This document shows positions 21,255 to 31,697 of a DNA stretch of 64,000 bases, piece after piece. How positions within the stretch are numbered: position 1 is the first letter of the stretch; every line of letters starts with the position of its first letter. Made by a program: the position numbers and the translations under genes. This stretch comes from Leishmania infantum JPCM5 (Eukaryota > Euglenozoa > Kinetoplastea > Trypanosomatida > Trypanosomatidae), in assembly GCF_000002875.2 (NCBI RefSeq), contig NC_009404.2, positions 37,501 to 101,500 of the forward strand, in the 5' to 3' direction. The notes below the pieces were generated by a model. The model made no database searches and was not told where the DNA came from. It saw only the letters and a list, made by a program, of their open reading frames with translations.

Positions 21255-22149
21255 GGCACAGCCCCGCCTCAATCAGGAGAGGAAGTGTTCTGTTCGCCGC
21301 AGCGGTGGGAGGAGGGGGCGCAGATGAGGGAGTTGATGAGAGACGGTGGATGGAAAAAATTCAAACGAATGCGGCAAGCAGCGCCGGAGAACCTGCCTTC
21401 CAACACGATAAGCGAGTCTCTTGAAGTCGATCAAGTGATGCGTTACGGAAAAGAAGGATGGGAGGCACCCACAGGGCAACGTGGGGCTCTCATGCGAGAG
21501 GGAGGAAGGGTGAATGCAAGACGCATCTGGTGAGCTGGGGCCGTCATACCGGTGCTTGGTAGAGAAAAGGAGGAGAGAGGCGGCGATATCGTGTGTGGGC
21601 GTGACGCGGAGGCGCAAGTGAGCCGTGCCTCGCCCTCTTCCGCACGAGCCGCACGCAGCGGCTGTTCCGCCTCTCGGTGGTTGTGAGCGTGCTCAGCGGA
21701 GAATACTGAAGATTTCGGTGGTGCAACATTCAAGCGCGAGAATAGAACACGGTAAGCGAGAGAAGCTCGGGGCCTTCGCAGCACATGACCACATATCGAC
21801 CCACTCGTACGCAAAGTCTCGGGTACCGCATGGGTATGTGTGTATCTCCTCGATGTGCGCCCCTCCCCTTCTCTCTCGCTTCGACAGCTCTACTTATACT
21901 CTCGACGCAGCAACGAGCTACATAGTAGAGTATGCACATGCGAACATAATATGCGGGCCGACGCACTGGCGAGTTCACTGAGCTCGCGAAAGGCTGTAAA
22001 GCAGCGAGTCGCGGGAAACGAGCGCGGGAAGAGAATCCGCGGTCAAACGCGGGGCGGCATCTTCACGATGCGAGTCGCCCACGTAACAGAGTAATCTCCG
22101 CAGCAGCCATCAGACGCAGAAACAAGAGCCCAGAGCCACGGTGCCAGGC
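21255..22149. other. Intergenic spacer, no gene seen
   Basis: About 0.9 kb between the LRR protein stop and the WD40 protein start. Short frames on both strands only. It probably contains the acceptor for the WD40 gene; no single site stands out. Confidence 0.75.
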
Positions 22150-23268
22150 TCAGCAGTGCATGGCCTCGATTGGGCTCGCGAGAGGCGTGCAGGTCAGGCC
22201 GCACAGTCGATCACCCGTCTTTGGACCGTGCGGATAGGCAACGTAGAGAAACTCTTCCCAGTCGAGAGTGGTCGTGTCGGCAGTGGCGCCTAAGCGGCGC
22301 TGCAGTGCTGTCACGTCGGTGTCGGAGGGCCTCGAGCCATACACGTGGGTCATCATGTCTGCCATGTCCCTACCAAGAACATAGCCGTCGCTGATGGGGT
22401 CTGGGACCGAGGGGTCCATGTTGAACATTGTAAAGACGCGCTTCAGCGTGGCTACGGTGGTCTCGTCGTAGGTGCTGCCGTCGATCAAGAGCAGAACCAG
22501 GAACGCCTCGCAGGTGAGACCGCCAGGAGGGGCGCGTGCCTTGAGCTTCGAAAAGTGCTTCTCAGTGAAGAGGTGAAGCTCGCCGGTGCGTCCAGAGACG
22601 CGCAAGAGCTCTTCGAAGCCGCTGTCAAGCACGGACGCGCTCACCTGCCCATGCTGCTGGTGCGTCTCAAACAGGTGCTTCAAAGAACGGATGTACACGG
22701 CAGCCGGATGCACCGGCGGAGATCGCTTCATGTCTTCGCTTCGGAAGCGGCTGACGGCATTCTGCCGCGTCTGTGCTTCAATGCAGCGCGCTATCTCCGT
22801 CGACACTGCAGACCCTCGCAGCCCAACGTAGATGATGCGCGGGTTGCGCAGCACCAGCTCTACGAGGCACATGGCGCCGCTCCACGAGATGTACTCGTTG
22901 GCAGAGAGATCGACTCGTTCTAAGGATGGGTGGAACAGGGCCATCTGCACAAGGTACCACACCGTATCGTTGCTCAGGTAGTTGTCGCAAAACACAAGCG
23001 ACTGCAGACGGGGCAGGCAACGGCAGAGCTCAATCACCGGCAGCGCCCCGTGCGAGCCGACATACGTGCGAGAGAAATCCAGCGTGGTCACCGCGTCCCA
23101 GGTACCCGCGACGTCAGGGAACATCACAGCGGCGGATGAAAGCGGGGTGCAGCGAAGTCGACGACAGATCATCACGTACGCCTCTCGGGGGGAACAGCCG
23201 ACAAATCCCGCTTGCAGCTCAGCGGCGCTGTACGGCTCGGTGGCCAGCAGGCGCGCTTCTTCTTCCAT
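22150..23268 (-). CDS. Leucine-rich-repeat protein with degenerate EF-hand region
   Basis: A 372-residue protein. Residues about 60-170 contain leucine-rich ribonuclease-inhibitor-like units (VTTLDFSRTYVGSHGALP, LPRLQSLVFCDNYLSND, LERVDLSANEYISWSGA, RIIYVGLRGSAVS). Residues about 250-345 look like a pair of EF-hands (TLKRVFTMFNMDPS... then DMADMMTHVYG, and LDWEEFLYVAYP), but calcium ligands are not canonical, so binding is doubtful. LRR proteins with EF-hand-like tails are common in trypanosomatid flagellar and cytoskeletal sets; this placement is inference. The ATG at 23266-23268 starts MEEEARLLATEPY. Confidence 0.85.
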   Translation of the reverse strand: MEEEARLLATEPYSAAELQAGFVGCSPREAYVMICRRLRCTPLSSAAVMFPDVAGTWDAVTTLDFSRTYVGSHGALPVIELCRCLPRLQSLVFCDNYLSNDTVWYLVQMALFHPSLERVDLSANEYISWSGAMCLVELVLRNPRIIYVGLRGSAVSTEIARCIEAQTRQNAVSRFRSEDMKRSPPVHPAAVYIRSLKHLFETHQQHGQVSASVLDSGFEELLRVSGRTGELHLFTEKHFSKLKARAPPGGLTCEAFLVLLLIDGSTYDETTVATLKRVFTMFNMDPSVPDPISDGYVLGRDMADMMTHVYGSRPSDTDVTALQRRLGATADTTTLDWEEFLYVAYPHGPKTGDRLCGLTCTPLASPIEAMHC

Positions 23269-24292
23269 TGTTGCTGGAGCTCACGGTAAAAGAAATATGC
23301 CACGGGACAGTGTTGTGGAGATGAGCGCAGGCAAAAGGGAGGGGACTCAACGCGTTTATATTTTCTTTTGCTTTCGGCACGTGTGGATGTGTGCAGTGCA
23401 GCAGGGACAGCGCATCCCATAAGCCGCGGCTGCGTCACTGCGTGCGCGTGTGGGCGTGTGGACGTGGGGGCGGTCAAGTTGATTGGGCCAAGCCCAAAGC
23501 CGGCAAGACGGGCAAAAAAAAGAGGTGTGGGAAGATGAGGCGCAGCTTGAAGAGAGTGTCCATGGAAACAGACACGCGGCGGTGGGTCCCGTGCTGTGGT
23601 GCCCTCTCATATTTCACGCAGTCGTGTGAAAGACGCATAGGAAGATAAAAATCCACCGGGAACGGGTGCCGCAGAGCTGTAGCGCATTATCGCGTGGGTG
23701 CGACACCCCCACAGTGGGTTGCGATGGCCATCTCGAAATGGGAGAGAGAGACGGTGTAGGCACAACTTCAGCACGCGTGCACCCTGCACAGATGCAGGTC
23801 ACCGCGAGGCAGTGCAAAGAAAAATGTCCAGGCCTGCCCAGATGCTCCCTCTCATGTTTCTCTGGGCACACCACCGCCCACCGCCCCCGCGCTGTTTGCC
23901 ACCGCCTTTCGGACTTCTCGAAGACACTGCGCATGCCTCGCAGAGGGTGGACTTGCCGGAGGGGTAGTGGCGTGCGTGTGTGCTTGGAGAAGTGGTAGGT
24001 TTTTCTCTTCTGTTCGTCCTTTTGTGGCGTTATTCGGCTGCGCCGCCTCGATACAGCACAGACTGAGGAGAGATAAACCGAAAAGGGAGGGGGCGTCATG
24101 GACGCGCACGAGGTGGAGAGAGGGCAAGCAGAGGACGTGTGCGGGAAAAGACAAAGATGGCACGTGCGTTGACACAAATGCATGCACAGTAGCTGGCAGC
24201 ACCGCTGCCGTCTCCTCTGCCATCCTCAAGCTCACGCAGGCACTCACGCAGGTAATTTTTACACACAGACGCGGTGCGCAGAGGGAGCGCAG
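23269..24292. other. Intergenic spacer, no gene seen
   Basis: About 1 kb with an A-rich run near 23514-23523 and short frames only. Interpreted as 3' UTR of the PH-like protein gene and 5' UTR of the LRR gene. Confidence 0.75.
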
Positions 24293-26881
24293 CTAACCGC
24301 CTCCGTTAACCTTTCCCGTTACCTTCGCTTCTACTTGAAGAAGCGCCTGGCTCTGATACACACGATCAAGCAGTCGAGTTCGGTCTTGCGGTTGCTCGGT
24401 GAACGCCATCAAGGGAGCCGCGCCGTTTCCAAGGCAAATCACAAAACCATGCGCGCGCCTCGTCGGCGGTGTCACGGGCAGCTCAATCTCATCAACCACG
24501 CCTTCCACATCAGCAACCGAACAGGTATGCAGCTCGCGGGTGCGATCGCTCATCATGTATATCGACAGATCCTCCACGCACCACCTTTGCGGCTCGTACG
24601 TCGATGTGGCTCTCACGAGAACCCAAGCCCGGACCTGATTCGATTCCAAGTGTTTGCTGCTTTCTGCGACGTCGCATTGTGAGTCTGGCGCCGGGGCCAG
24701 CGAGGAGGCAACGTGCGTTGCGGTGCTCTTCTCATCAACGTTGCGCGGCGAGCGGCTCCACGAGCGGAAAGCAGAAAGTAGCTGCGTGGTCACATCACAC
24801 GATTCCGGGCACACCACAACGAGCAACGGCGGCGTGCCGGTTGTCAGCTGGAAAGCGAGGCCGTTGCGCGCGTACACGGGCGGCGCACCAGCCGCGTATC
24901 GCTCGCGGTAGCAACGCGCGACACGCACAAAAGGAATGCGCAACTCCGTTTTGAGAGAGCCCGCATAGCACACGGAGATGGCGTCGCCGTCTGTGCTCGT
25001 CGTAGCCCAGCACCGCTTCCAGTGGGGTACAGCACGTGGAAGAACAGAGCGATGCACCCAGAATCCAGCGGAGAGAGGATGCGGCTGCCGCTGAAGCTGC
25101 ACCACCGCCATGCGACAGGTCTGCACAAACTTTGCCATGCGGCGGACCAGCGAGTGTGTAAACTGCGCCACGCGCCGATTCGGCACGCTGACTTGGCTCC
25201 GCAGCTGCCGCGTTGCTCCCTGCACAATGAGCTCTCGCATCTCCTCAGCTGACACGCCGGCATTCTTTTCGCTCACGCACGACATGTCGCCATGCTCCCA
25301 ACGTACTTTCGCCGGTGATGCCTCTTGGAACAAGGCGCCAAGCAGCACGCTGGCCACTCGTAGGCTCACCCTCTCGCATCCATGCACGTGAAAGCTTCCC
25401 AGAACGCGGAAGAAGTCGTAGAAAACGACGTCGAAGAGCGCCGTCCGCCTCATGGTGCTACTCAGCGAGGCATCGATCTCGCCTCTGGCCAAGACGAGGG
25501 TCCGCGCCGACTCACCTTTGCGCGCGGGTAAAGCAGCCTTGGAGAGTCGCGATGCGCTGCTGCGTACGTCAGCTTTCCTTGCTGAAGCCGCCTGCAGAGG
25601 TTCCACCGCAGCAACAGGCGCTGGTTTGTCACGTGTCACAACTGGCGTCGCGGCGCGCCTGTCCGGAGGCGAGGAGGCGTGCCGCGCATCGCCGCTATAG
25701 GGGGGCATCGCCAACCCCAAGGCAGTCGCATTAAGTCTTGGCGCCTGCGTGGGAGCAGCCGCATCATCAACAGCGCCGCCGTTGTGCTCTGTGATGCGCG
25801 CCACCACTGCAGCCACCTTCGCCTCCTGAGATGTCGATGGCGTTGCTGCAGTCTCGGCTCGAGTCGGAAGAGTCGCTGCTGCCGAGGGAGGAGGCGCCAC
25901 CCCATCGAGTGTGTGTTTGGCAGCCTTTGCGGCTTCCTGAGGCGTAGCCGCTATCGGAAGCGGTGCACTTGGAGACGGCGTCTTCAAAGGGCCTGTGCTG
26001 TTTGCGGTTGCTGTCGCGGTGTACTCCCTCTTCAAGCCGGCTGCCAATGCGGGGCTCGTTGCCTCGGTGTCCACTACTGAGACGACTGGCACAGGGCCGT
26101 ACTCGGCCACAGCCTCCTGGATAGCCTCCTCGTCTCGCCCCAGGTAGAGCTGCAGCTGGAGCTCCGCGTTGTTTGCCGGGTCTGGTGCATCTGTCTCGTA
26201 ACTGCACAGCAGTCCCGCCTTGGAGACCTCATAGCCGGCGCTGTTGTTGGTACGCCTCTGGTGGTCGTCGAGAGGACCCGCTTCTACGAGGGATAGTGTG
26301 GCCGGCAGCGACGTCTCCTCCGTGGCGTCCTCGGCACCCTCCGCGGTCTGCACTCCCCTAAGTTCCTTCTCCATCGCGCACAGATATGCCTCTTCCCGCC
26401 CCTTGCAGTTGTCTAGTTCATGATCGACCTGACTCACACGAAGTGGGGCGTAGGCTTCATAGAGGCGCAGCAGTCGCGTGCGGTATACATAGCGGTCTAC
26501 ATTCTCGCTGGCCGTCGCAGCATCGCGGTCGGAAGGCGACGCGGCCGGCTGCTCTGCAACCACATATGGCAGTGAATCATCACACTTGATCGAAATGTTG
26601 ATAGTGCGCGGCGCGTTTGGCGAAGGTCCTGAGTAGCTGCTGCCCTCTAGCGTTACACGGGCCTGTGCGGCATCCGCGCAGTGCGCAGTGGAAGCCTGCG
26701 CGCCCGCTGATGCCATGCCCTCGCGGAACTTTCGCTCCAGGACGTTCACGAGGGCCTCCTCGTGCCCCGAAAACCGGCGCAGCAGCTCATCCACGCGCGA
26801 CACCTTGGCAGGGTCGTATTTCTTGTACAAGTCGATGATCGCTTGGCGATAATTGTGGTCGGAAAAGGACGAGGAGGACAT
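24293..26881 (-). CDS. Protein with three helical repeats and PH-like C-terminal region
   Basis: An 862-residue protein. A roughly 40-residue helical unit occurs three times: residues 12-52 (IDLYKKYDPAKVSRVDELL, then GHEEALVNVLE), 133-174 (RLYEAYAPLRVSQVDHEL, then GREEAYLCAME) and a diverged third copy at 220-260 (GRDEEAIQEAVAEYG). A long Ala/Pro/Thr-rich linker follows (about 265-520). The C-terminal third looks like two PH-like domains: HWKRCWATTSTDGDAISVCY (first) and EPQRWCVEDLSIYMM (second), each ending in an amphipathic helix. Membrane or phosphoinositide association is inferred. The ATG at 26879-26881 was chosen; upstream sequence to 27337 looks like UTR. Confidence 0.75.
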   Translation of the reverse strand: MSSSSFSDHNYRQAIIDLYKKYDPAKVSRVDELLRRFSGHEEALVNVLERKFREGMASAGAQASTAHCADAAQARVTLEGSSYSGPSPNAPRTINISIKCDDSLPYVVAEQPAASPSDRDAATASENVDRYVYRTRLLRLYEAYAPLRVSQVDHELDNCKGREEAYLCAMEKELRGVQTAEGAEDATEETSLPATLSLVEAGPLDDHQRRTNNSAGYEVSKAGLLCSYETDAPDPANNAELQLQLYLGRDEEAIQEAVAEYGPVPVVSVVDTEATSPALAAGLKREYTATATANSTGPLKTPSPSAPLPIAATPQEAAKAAKHTLDGVAPPPSAAATLPTRAETAATPSTSQEAKVAAVVARITEHNGGAVDDAAAPTQAPRLNATALGLAMPPYSGDARHASSPPDRRAATPVVTRDKPAPVAAVEPLQAASARKADVRSSASRLSKAALPARKGESARTLVLARGEIDASLSSTMRRTALFDVVFYDFFRVLGSFHVHGCERVSLRVASVLLGALFQEASPAKVRWEHGDMSCVSEKNAGVSAEEMRELIVQGATRQLRSQVSVPNRRVAQFTHSLVRRMAKFVQTCRMAVVQLQRQPHPLSAGFWVHRSVLPRAVPHWKRCWATTSTDGDAISVCYAGSLKTELRIPFVRVARCYRERYAAGAPPVYARNGLAFQLTTGTPPLLVVVCPESCDVTTQLLSAFRSWSRSPRNVDEKSTATHVASSLAPAPDSQCDVAESSKHLESNQVRAWVLVRATSTYEPQRWCVEDLSIYMMSDRTRELHTCSVADVEGVVDEIELPVTPPTRRAHGFVICLGNGAAPLMAFTEQPQDRTRLLDRVYQSQALLQVEAKVTGKVNGGG

Positions 26882-27917
26882 GTCCGTGAATTCGGTCGGG
26901 GGAGCGCCGACTCGGATGCCAGCGGCTTTGTGGGCCAGTCCAGGCTTTGGCAACGTGGAAGTCGATGGGAATGAAAGAGCGACAGGAAAGGATACGTATA
27001 TGGAAACAGATGTGGGCCTCAACGCCGCGCGACAGAGCGGAGGCGCACACCAAACGAAAAAGGAGCGCAATGATGAGCTGCACGAGTTGTCAACACGACA
27101 GCCACGATGTCTATCGTCTAACGTGACTCGGCACAGATGCGAAACGGCGGTGAAGATGGCCGGGGCAGCGGAGAAGAGAGCAGATGCGGTCGTCGAGTGC
27201 CGGCAGAGATGCGTGTATATGCGTGGAGGCAGAAAGCGGCAAAGAATATGGCTGACGTCGTCGCTCCGTCTTCCACCCCTCGAACGAATACGACTTGTGC
27301 GGACGTGTGCGAAGTGGCCGGGCAGAGAGGGGGTCAAGGAGAAGAGAAGAGGTGAGAGGGGTGGAGGGCCAGTCCACGTGGTTGCTTGGTGAGCCTCTTG
27401 TGCTCCTCTCCTACGGCTTCTTTTTTCGTCGTGTCAGTGGCTGCCTCGGGGAAGGGGTGATCACGTCCTGCCGCACTGGCACACAGACATGCACACACGG
27501 CTGCTTCAAAGGCGGAGAGGAGCGGGCGCAGACGGCGATAAGCTTCCACGAAGGGCGTTGACACCTCACCGCATCACGGCGGTCGAATGCGCGCGCCGTT
27601 CAGCATGCGCATCGCATGCGTGCGTGGCGCCACGAGCGAAAAGAGAGAGAAGCAGGAAGACGTGGGCAAAAGGGCAACGCAGCGTGTTGGGGTGGTGGAA
27701 TCGCTTGAGGGCCATCACGGGTGTAGTAAAGGCGAGGGGAGGGGGGGGGGCATGAGCGACGCACTCCTTTTGCGCGTGTGACCTTCGACAGTGCCCCGTT
27801 GCGTACCGCCTAATCAGGAACAGAGAGTGAGGTGGCATCACTTACGAGTTTGTGGGTCGACCTCGAGCACACATGCACACACACACGCACACGAGAAACC
27901 ACAGCAACAGCGATCAT
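26882..27917. other. Intergenic spacer, no gene seen
   Basis: Contains a poly-G run near 27740-27750 and a CA repeat near 27873-27893. Nothing protein-like on either strand. Confidence 0.75.
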
Positions 27918-28514
27918 TCAGCTCTTCGGCTGGCGCATTGGGTAACGACCGGAGCGGACCACCGCGGCGATGAGAGCATCTACTTCCTCTCTCCTCTTCG
28001 ACTCCGCCGAAAAGCGCCTCCACTCCGCGGCGGCTGCCTGAAAGCCCTTCAGGCTGAACACCTTCGAAAACTTACTTAAAAACATGCTGTACTTGTTGGG
28101 GGCTCGTCGCACTTCCTTCATTGCACTTTGGCGCTCCCCCGCCGTCTTCGAAGCCGCTTCTGGCACGCGCTGCACGTCGTGAATCGCCGCCTGCACCTCA
28201 GCCTCAGCCTCAGCCTGCTTTTCAACGGCTCCGATTGCACCAACCTCGTAGGTGCCACTCTGCTTCACAACAAAACGTCCACGCGCGTCCACCGCGCAGA
28301 TGGTGAAACTCGTCAAGGGCTCCGACCGTCTTCTGGATGCCTCTGCTGGTGACGGAGCGGACGACAAAAAAGACGACGATGGTGCCGTCGTCGGTGCGCG
28401 CAGCAACAACGTGTGCGGCCCGTACAGTGCCTTCACGTCGTACATGCCGTCGTCTGACCGACACGCGGTGCCGTTGACCGTGCATGTGACGTAGGAACTC
28501 CTCTTCCGCCGCAT
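27918..28514 (-). CDS. Hypothetical protein, 198 residues
   Basis: Not recognised. The N-terminus MRRKRSSYVTCTVNGTACRS leads into a possibly beta-rich region (SFTICAVDARGRFVVKQSG). Next comes a Glu/Ala helical stretch (AVEKQAEAEAEVQAAIHDVQ), then a basic C-terminal helix region (FLSKFSKVFSLKGFQAAAAE, SKRREEVDALIAAVVRSGRY). The ATG at 28512-28514 was chosen; the open frame runs upstream to 28742 but starts at TTG and encodes a Leu/Ser-rich stretch and a CA repeat, so it is probably UTR. No signal peptide or clear membrane span. Confidence 0.7.
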   Translation of the reverse strand: MRRKRSSYVTCTVNGTACRSDDGMYDVKALYGPHTLLLRAPTTAPSSSFLSSAPSPAEASRRRSEPLTSFTICAVDARGRFVVKQSGTYEVGAIGAVEKQAEAEAEVQAAIHDVQRVPEAASKTAGERQSAMKEVRRAPNKYSMFLSKFSKVFSLKGFQAAAAEWRRFSAESKRREEVDALIAAVVRSGRYPMRQPKS

Positions 28515-29120
28515 GTAGTGCTCCGTAGCTCTATGCGTGTGTGTGTGACTATGCCTGCCGGTCAGGCAGTAGCAGAGAGAAGTACGAGGGAGTGTGCGGG
28601 AGCCGTGCAAGAAGGGTAAGAGAGGCGAGAGGGTAAGGTCAGAGGGTAGAGTGCAAGACAACGATAGAAGAAGGCGGAAGAGCAGTGTGTGCAGAGTAAG
28701 AGAAGTCGAAGCGCACCGAGGGAGGAGCGGCAAGCGGAGCAAGAGGAGGTGCCTCCACGCTCTGCCGTAAGAGCGGAATCACGGAAACACGCGAGAGAGA
28801 GAACGCCGCTCTCCTCCTGAAAATGCGAGCGTCGAGACAGACCACCAACGCAGCGACTCCAAAGTGTGCGTCTTTTGTGCTCACTGATGGGTCGCTGTCG
28901 GTTTTGCTAGCGCGCTCCCCCTTCCTGTTGTTGCTGTTCCGTGGGCACTTGTCCGCAGCACGACGCAGCGCGTACGCGCAAAGCAAACCCTCCGCACATA
29001 CACGCACACACACACACGAAAAGAAAAGGGGGCGGCGCTCCCACCGCAGAAGCCCGCGATGCGCACTCTCACGCGCAGACGCACAGCGTTGCATGAACGC
29101 GCGCACATACTGCGCATTTT
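28515..29120. other. Intergenic spacer, no gene seen
   Basis: About 0.6 kb. It contains a CA repeat near 29001-29016 and pyrimidine-rich stretches on the minus strand that could serve the 198-residue gene. Confidence 0.75.
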
Positions 29121-31697
29121 TTAGTTCGTGGATTTCAACGCTCCCCTTGCCTGCGTGTGGTGATCCCTGCGCAGTGCTTGCAAGAGCTCTGGCGTCGGGT
29201 CCACATTCACGCACACGAGGGCGGCAATAAGGTACGCCTTCTGAACTGGTGTCCATGTCACCTCGGTGGACGTGAGCAGCGAAAAGCCCCTTGCCTGCAC
29301 TGCCGCTGCCATGGCGGACGTTCTCTGCAGGTCTGCCACGGCATCGTCGCGCAACGCGATGGCACCAGCTATAAGCTCCTCTGCTGTAGTGCACGCTGGA
29401 ATGGCCTGTTGAATGAGTAAGTCCAGGAGGGTGCTGATGATCATGGTGGCCGTCGCGGTGGTGGATGCGGCCTTGCCGCGCGGCAAGGTCCCGGCAAGCT
29501 CCACAAGCCCACTCAGAGCAGCGATCGGCAGTCGTACAGTGTTCAGAAAAGATGCCGTCTGCCCGAGGCGGCGAGTCAGAAGCATCATGAAGGCGTTCTC
29601 CAGCTCCTCTGCGATCGTTCGGCGCTCTTGCAAGCAGCGTACCAGCAGCTCCGACTGCACAGCAGAGAGAGTTTGCTGCTGCTCTTGGAGCAGTACGCGA
29701 AGATACAGGTCCAGCACAGCGTCCGAGACGCGCACGCGCGACGGTGCCTGCCACGCCGCCAGCGGACGAGCGAGGATGCTTGTGAGGTACTGAATTAGAT
29801 CTGGCAACATGCCAGAGGGACGGCCCGTGTGTGTCTCCAGCTGCGCCAAGAGAAACGGCTTCAGCGGCTGCACGAGTGCGGCAACGACCGTGGGCGCCTC
29901 GTCCACGGCAGAGAGCAGCCTCAGCGTGTTTGGAACAGGGAGAGCCGCCTGCGGTGTCGCAAGTTCTCGCACACACTCGCCGAGCAGCGCGAGGGCGATG
30001 TCATAGGGCGAAGTTGTCGCGGCGCAGTAGGTTAGCAACTGCGTTCCCGCACAGTGCGTAGCGGCTACCACTACCTCGGCGCACCTCGTCTTACGCTCTC
30101 GGGTGTTGGGCCAGTAGCGCGACGGGTGCGTGGCGGAGATGAGCCGCTGCTCCAGTGCACTGAGGGTGGTGCCCAGCGACGCTGGCGCATCACAAGTCAG
30201 GTCACCGCTTGCCGGGCTCACTGCCCTCAAGTACGCGGTGATGCAGTGCCAGCCCCACAGCTCCTCGCCGCTGCCAAAACGGAAAGCGCGCGCGAAGTCT
30301 GCTGACGTGCCGCAGAAGAGCCTCACAATGGCAGCCCAGACAGACTCCACAGACTCTGCGTCGACGGCGTCGCCTGGTCTCGGCTGGCCTTCGGATGCTC
30401 GTCCCGCGCACAGACTACAGTGCTCTACGCAAAGCGCCTCAATGATGTCACGTGGCGGCGGCGCTACCCCACTGCGCAAGACACAAATCAGTTGCCGTAC
30501 TGCGTGTCGTCGTGCCTTACGGAGCAGCACCGACATCTCTGCATGCTGCGCTGTCGAAGACGCGTGTTCCCCCGGCCGCTGCTCTGCCTGGCCCGTTATG
30601 TGTACTGAAACGGTCGTGCACTGTGGCTGGGTAAACCGCAGCAACTGTAGGCAGAGTCGATCGGACAGGGAGCCGCGCAGCATGAGATGTGCTACGACCA
30701 GGCGCAGCTCCTCGGTTGCCCCCGCGCTTCTCTCAGAAAGTGTAATGAGCAACCGCACCAGCGACTCGTCAGAGAGTGCGTGCGTAGTATACTGGAGCAG
30801 CTGCGAGGTCGAGCCCGTGCTGCCTGGTGTGGAGGAGGAGAGAGAGGATTCCGAATTACGTGATCTAGTGCGACGGGGACCACGTGCAGGGTGCCGCCAT
30901 CCGCCCTCATGCCAACAGTCGTCGAGTGACGTGAGCTCCGCCGATTCCCTGTTCGCTGCATGTGCGACGCGAAGCAGCTCAGCTTGCGACTCACATAGGT
31001 GGGAAGACTGCAGCAGCAGGGCTTGCATCACGGTGAGGCGGCTTACGCGGTTCATGCGCGAGAACAACAGTGCGGCGCGCTTGCAGAGGGAGCTCCACAA
31101 TCGCAGCTGGCTCTCACCGGCTTGCAGTGTCGCAAGGCACCACAGAACGGTCGCCACATCGTACTCTGTGAGCTGCGCCTCACAGTGCTGCAGCCGCACG
31201 AAGCAGTCCGTTACGAGGGGCGACTGAGCCTGCGAGGGGCACGCTTTGGCGAACGCATGCACGGTCGCCACCAACACGCGAGGCCGCCACGTCCGCAGCG
31301 CCATGGCATCCACATGCTCCGCCAACTGCTGTGCCAAGGCAGCACATCTGTCCTCCTGCCAGAACTGGGCGGAGGCACGAAGGATGATGAGCAGCACGAC
31401 GCAGACATCGGCCGGCACGTGGGCCCTGGGCGGCAATGAAGAGAGCGCGTCGAGAGTGGCATCGGTGCACTCGCGCACGCACCGCTGCAGGTGTGCGTCG
31501 ACGGCGCCACTGCCGCAGGGCTGAGTGAGCGCGACAAGAGAGCGAGTGCAGCTCACGAGGTCCGACAGGTACGACGACGTGGACGACGTTAGCGACGGCT
31601 GAGGAGACAATGGAAAAGAGTCTGGACACGGGGCCGCGCATCTGGTGAATAGGCGTGAAGCCCTGGCAGCGATGTTGCCCAACACAGATGGACGCAT
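29121..31697 (-). CDS. Conserved hypothetical, putative mitochondrial helical-repeat protein
   Basis: An 858-residue, Leu/Ala-rich, mostly helical protein. The N-terminus MRPSVLGNIAARASRLFTRC is basic, hydroxylated and free of acidic residues, typical of a mitochondrial presequence. The body has repeated helix-turn-helix segments (FVRLQHCEAQLTEYDVATVL, LFSRMNRVSRLTVMQALLLQ, CLQERRTIAEELENAFMMLL), reminiscent of the alpha-solenoid proteins of trypanosomatid mitochondrial RNA metabolism (PPR/RAP/FASTK-like). I do not see a clear RAP domain or canonical PPR motifs, so the family is not assigned. The ATG at 31695-31697 begins the frame. Confidence 0.75.
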   Translation of the reverse strand: MRPSVLGNIAARASRLFTRCAAPCPDSFPLSPQPSLTSSTSSYLSDLVSCTRSLVALTQPCGSGAVDAHLQRCVRECTDATLDALSSLPPRAHVPADVCVVLLIILRASAQFWQEDRCAALAQQLAEHVDAMALRTWRPRVLVATVHAFAKACPSQAQSPLVTDCFVRLQHCEAQLTEYDVATVLWCLATLQAGESQLRLWSSLCKRAALLFSRMNRVSRLTVMQALLLQSSHLCESQAELLRVAHAANRESAELTSLDDCWHEGGWRHPARGPRRTRSRNSESSLSSSTPGSTGSTSQLLQYTTHALSDESLVRLLITLSERSAGATEELRLVVAHLMLRGSLSDRLCLQLLRFTQPQCTTVSVHITGQAEQRPGEHASSTAQHAEMSVLLRKARRHAVRQLICVLRSGVAPPPRDIIEALCVEHCSLCAGRASEGQPRPGDAVDAESVESVWAAIVRLFCGTSADFARAFRFGSGEELWGWHCITAYLRAVSPASGDLTCDAPASLGTTLSALEQRLISATHPSRYWPNTRERKTRCAEVVVAATHCAGTQLLTYCAATTSPYDIALALLGECVRELATPQAALPVPNTLRLLSAVDEAPTVVAALVQPLKPFLLAQLETHTGRPSGMLPDLIQYLTSILARPLAAWQAPSRVRVSDAVLDLYLRVLLQEQQQTLSAVQSELLVRCLQERRTIAEELENAFMMLLTRRLGQTASFLNTVRLPIAALSGLVELAGTLPRGKAASTTATATMIISTLLDLLIQQAIPACTTAEELIAGAIALRDDAVADLQRTSAMAAAVQARGFSLLTSTEVTWTPVQKAYLIAALVCVNVDPTPELLQALRRDHHTQARGALKSTN

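Noticed and set aside
21255..21272. TTG start six codons upstream of the WD40 protein ATG
   Set aside because: Non-ATG initiation is not expected here and an ATG lies six codons downstream.
28639..29976. 445-codon minus-strand frame overlapping the 858-residue gene
   Set aside because: Composition is Arg/Ala/Gly/His-rich as expected for an alternate frame of GC-rich coding sequence; the 858-residue frame has the protein-like sequence.
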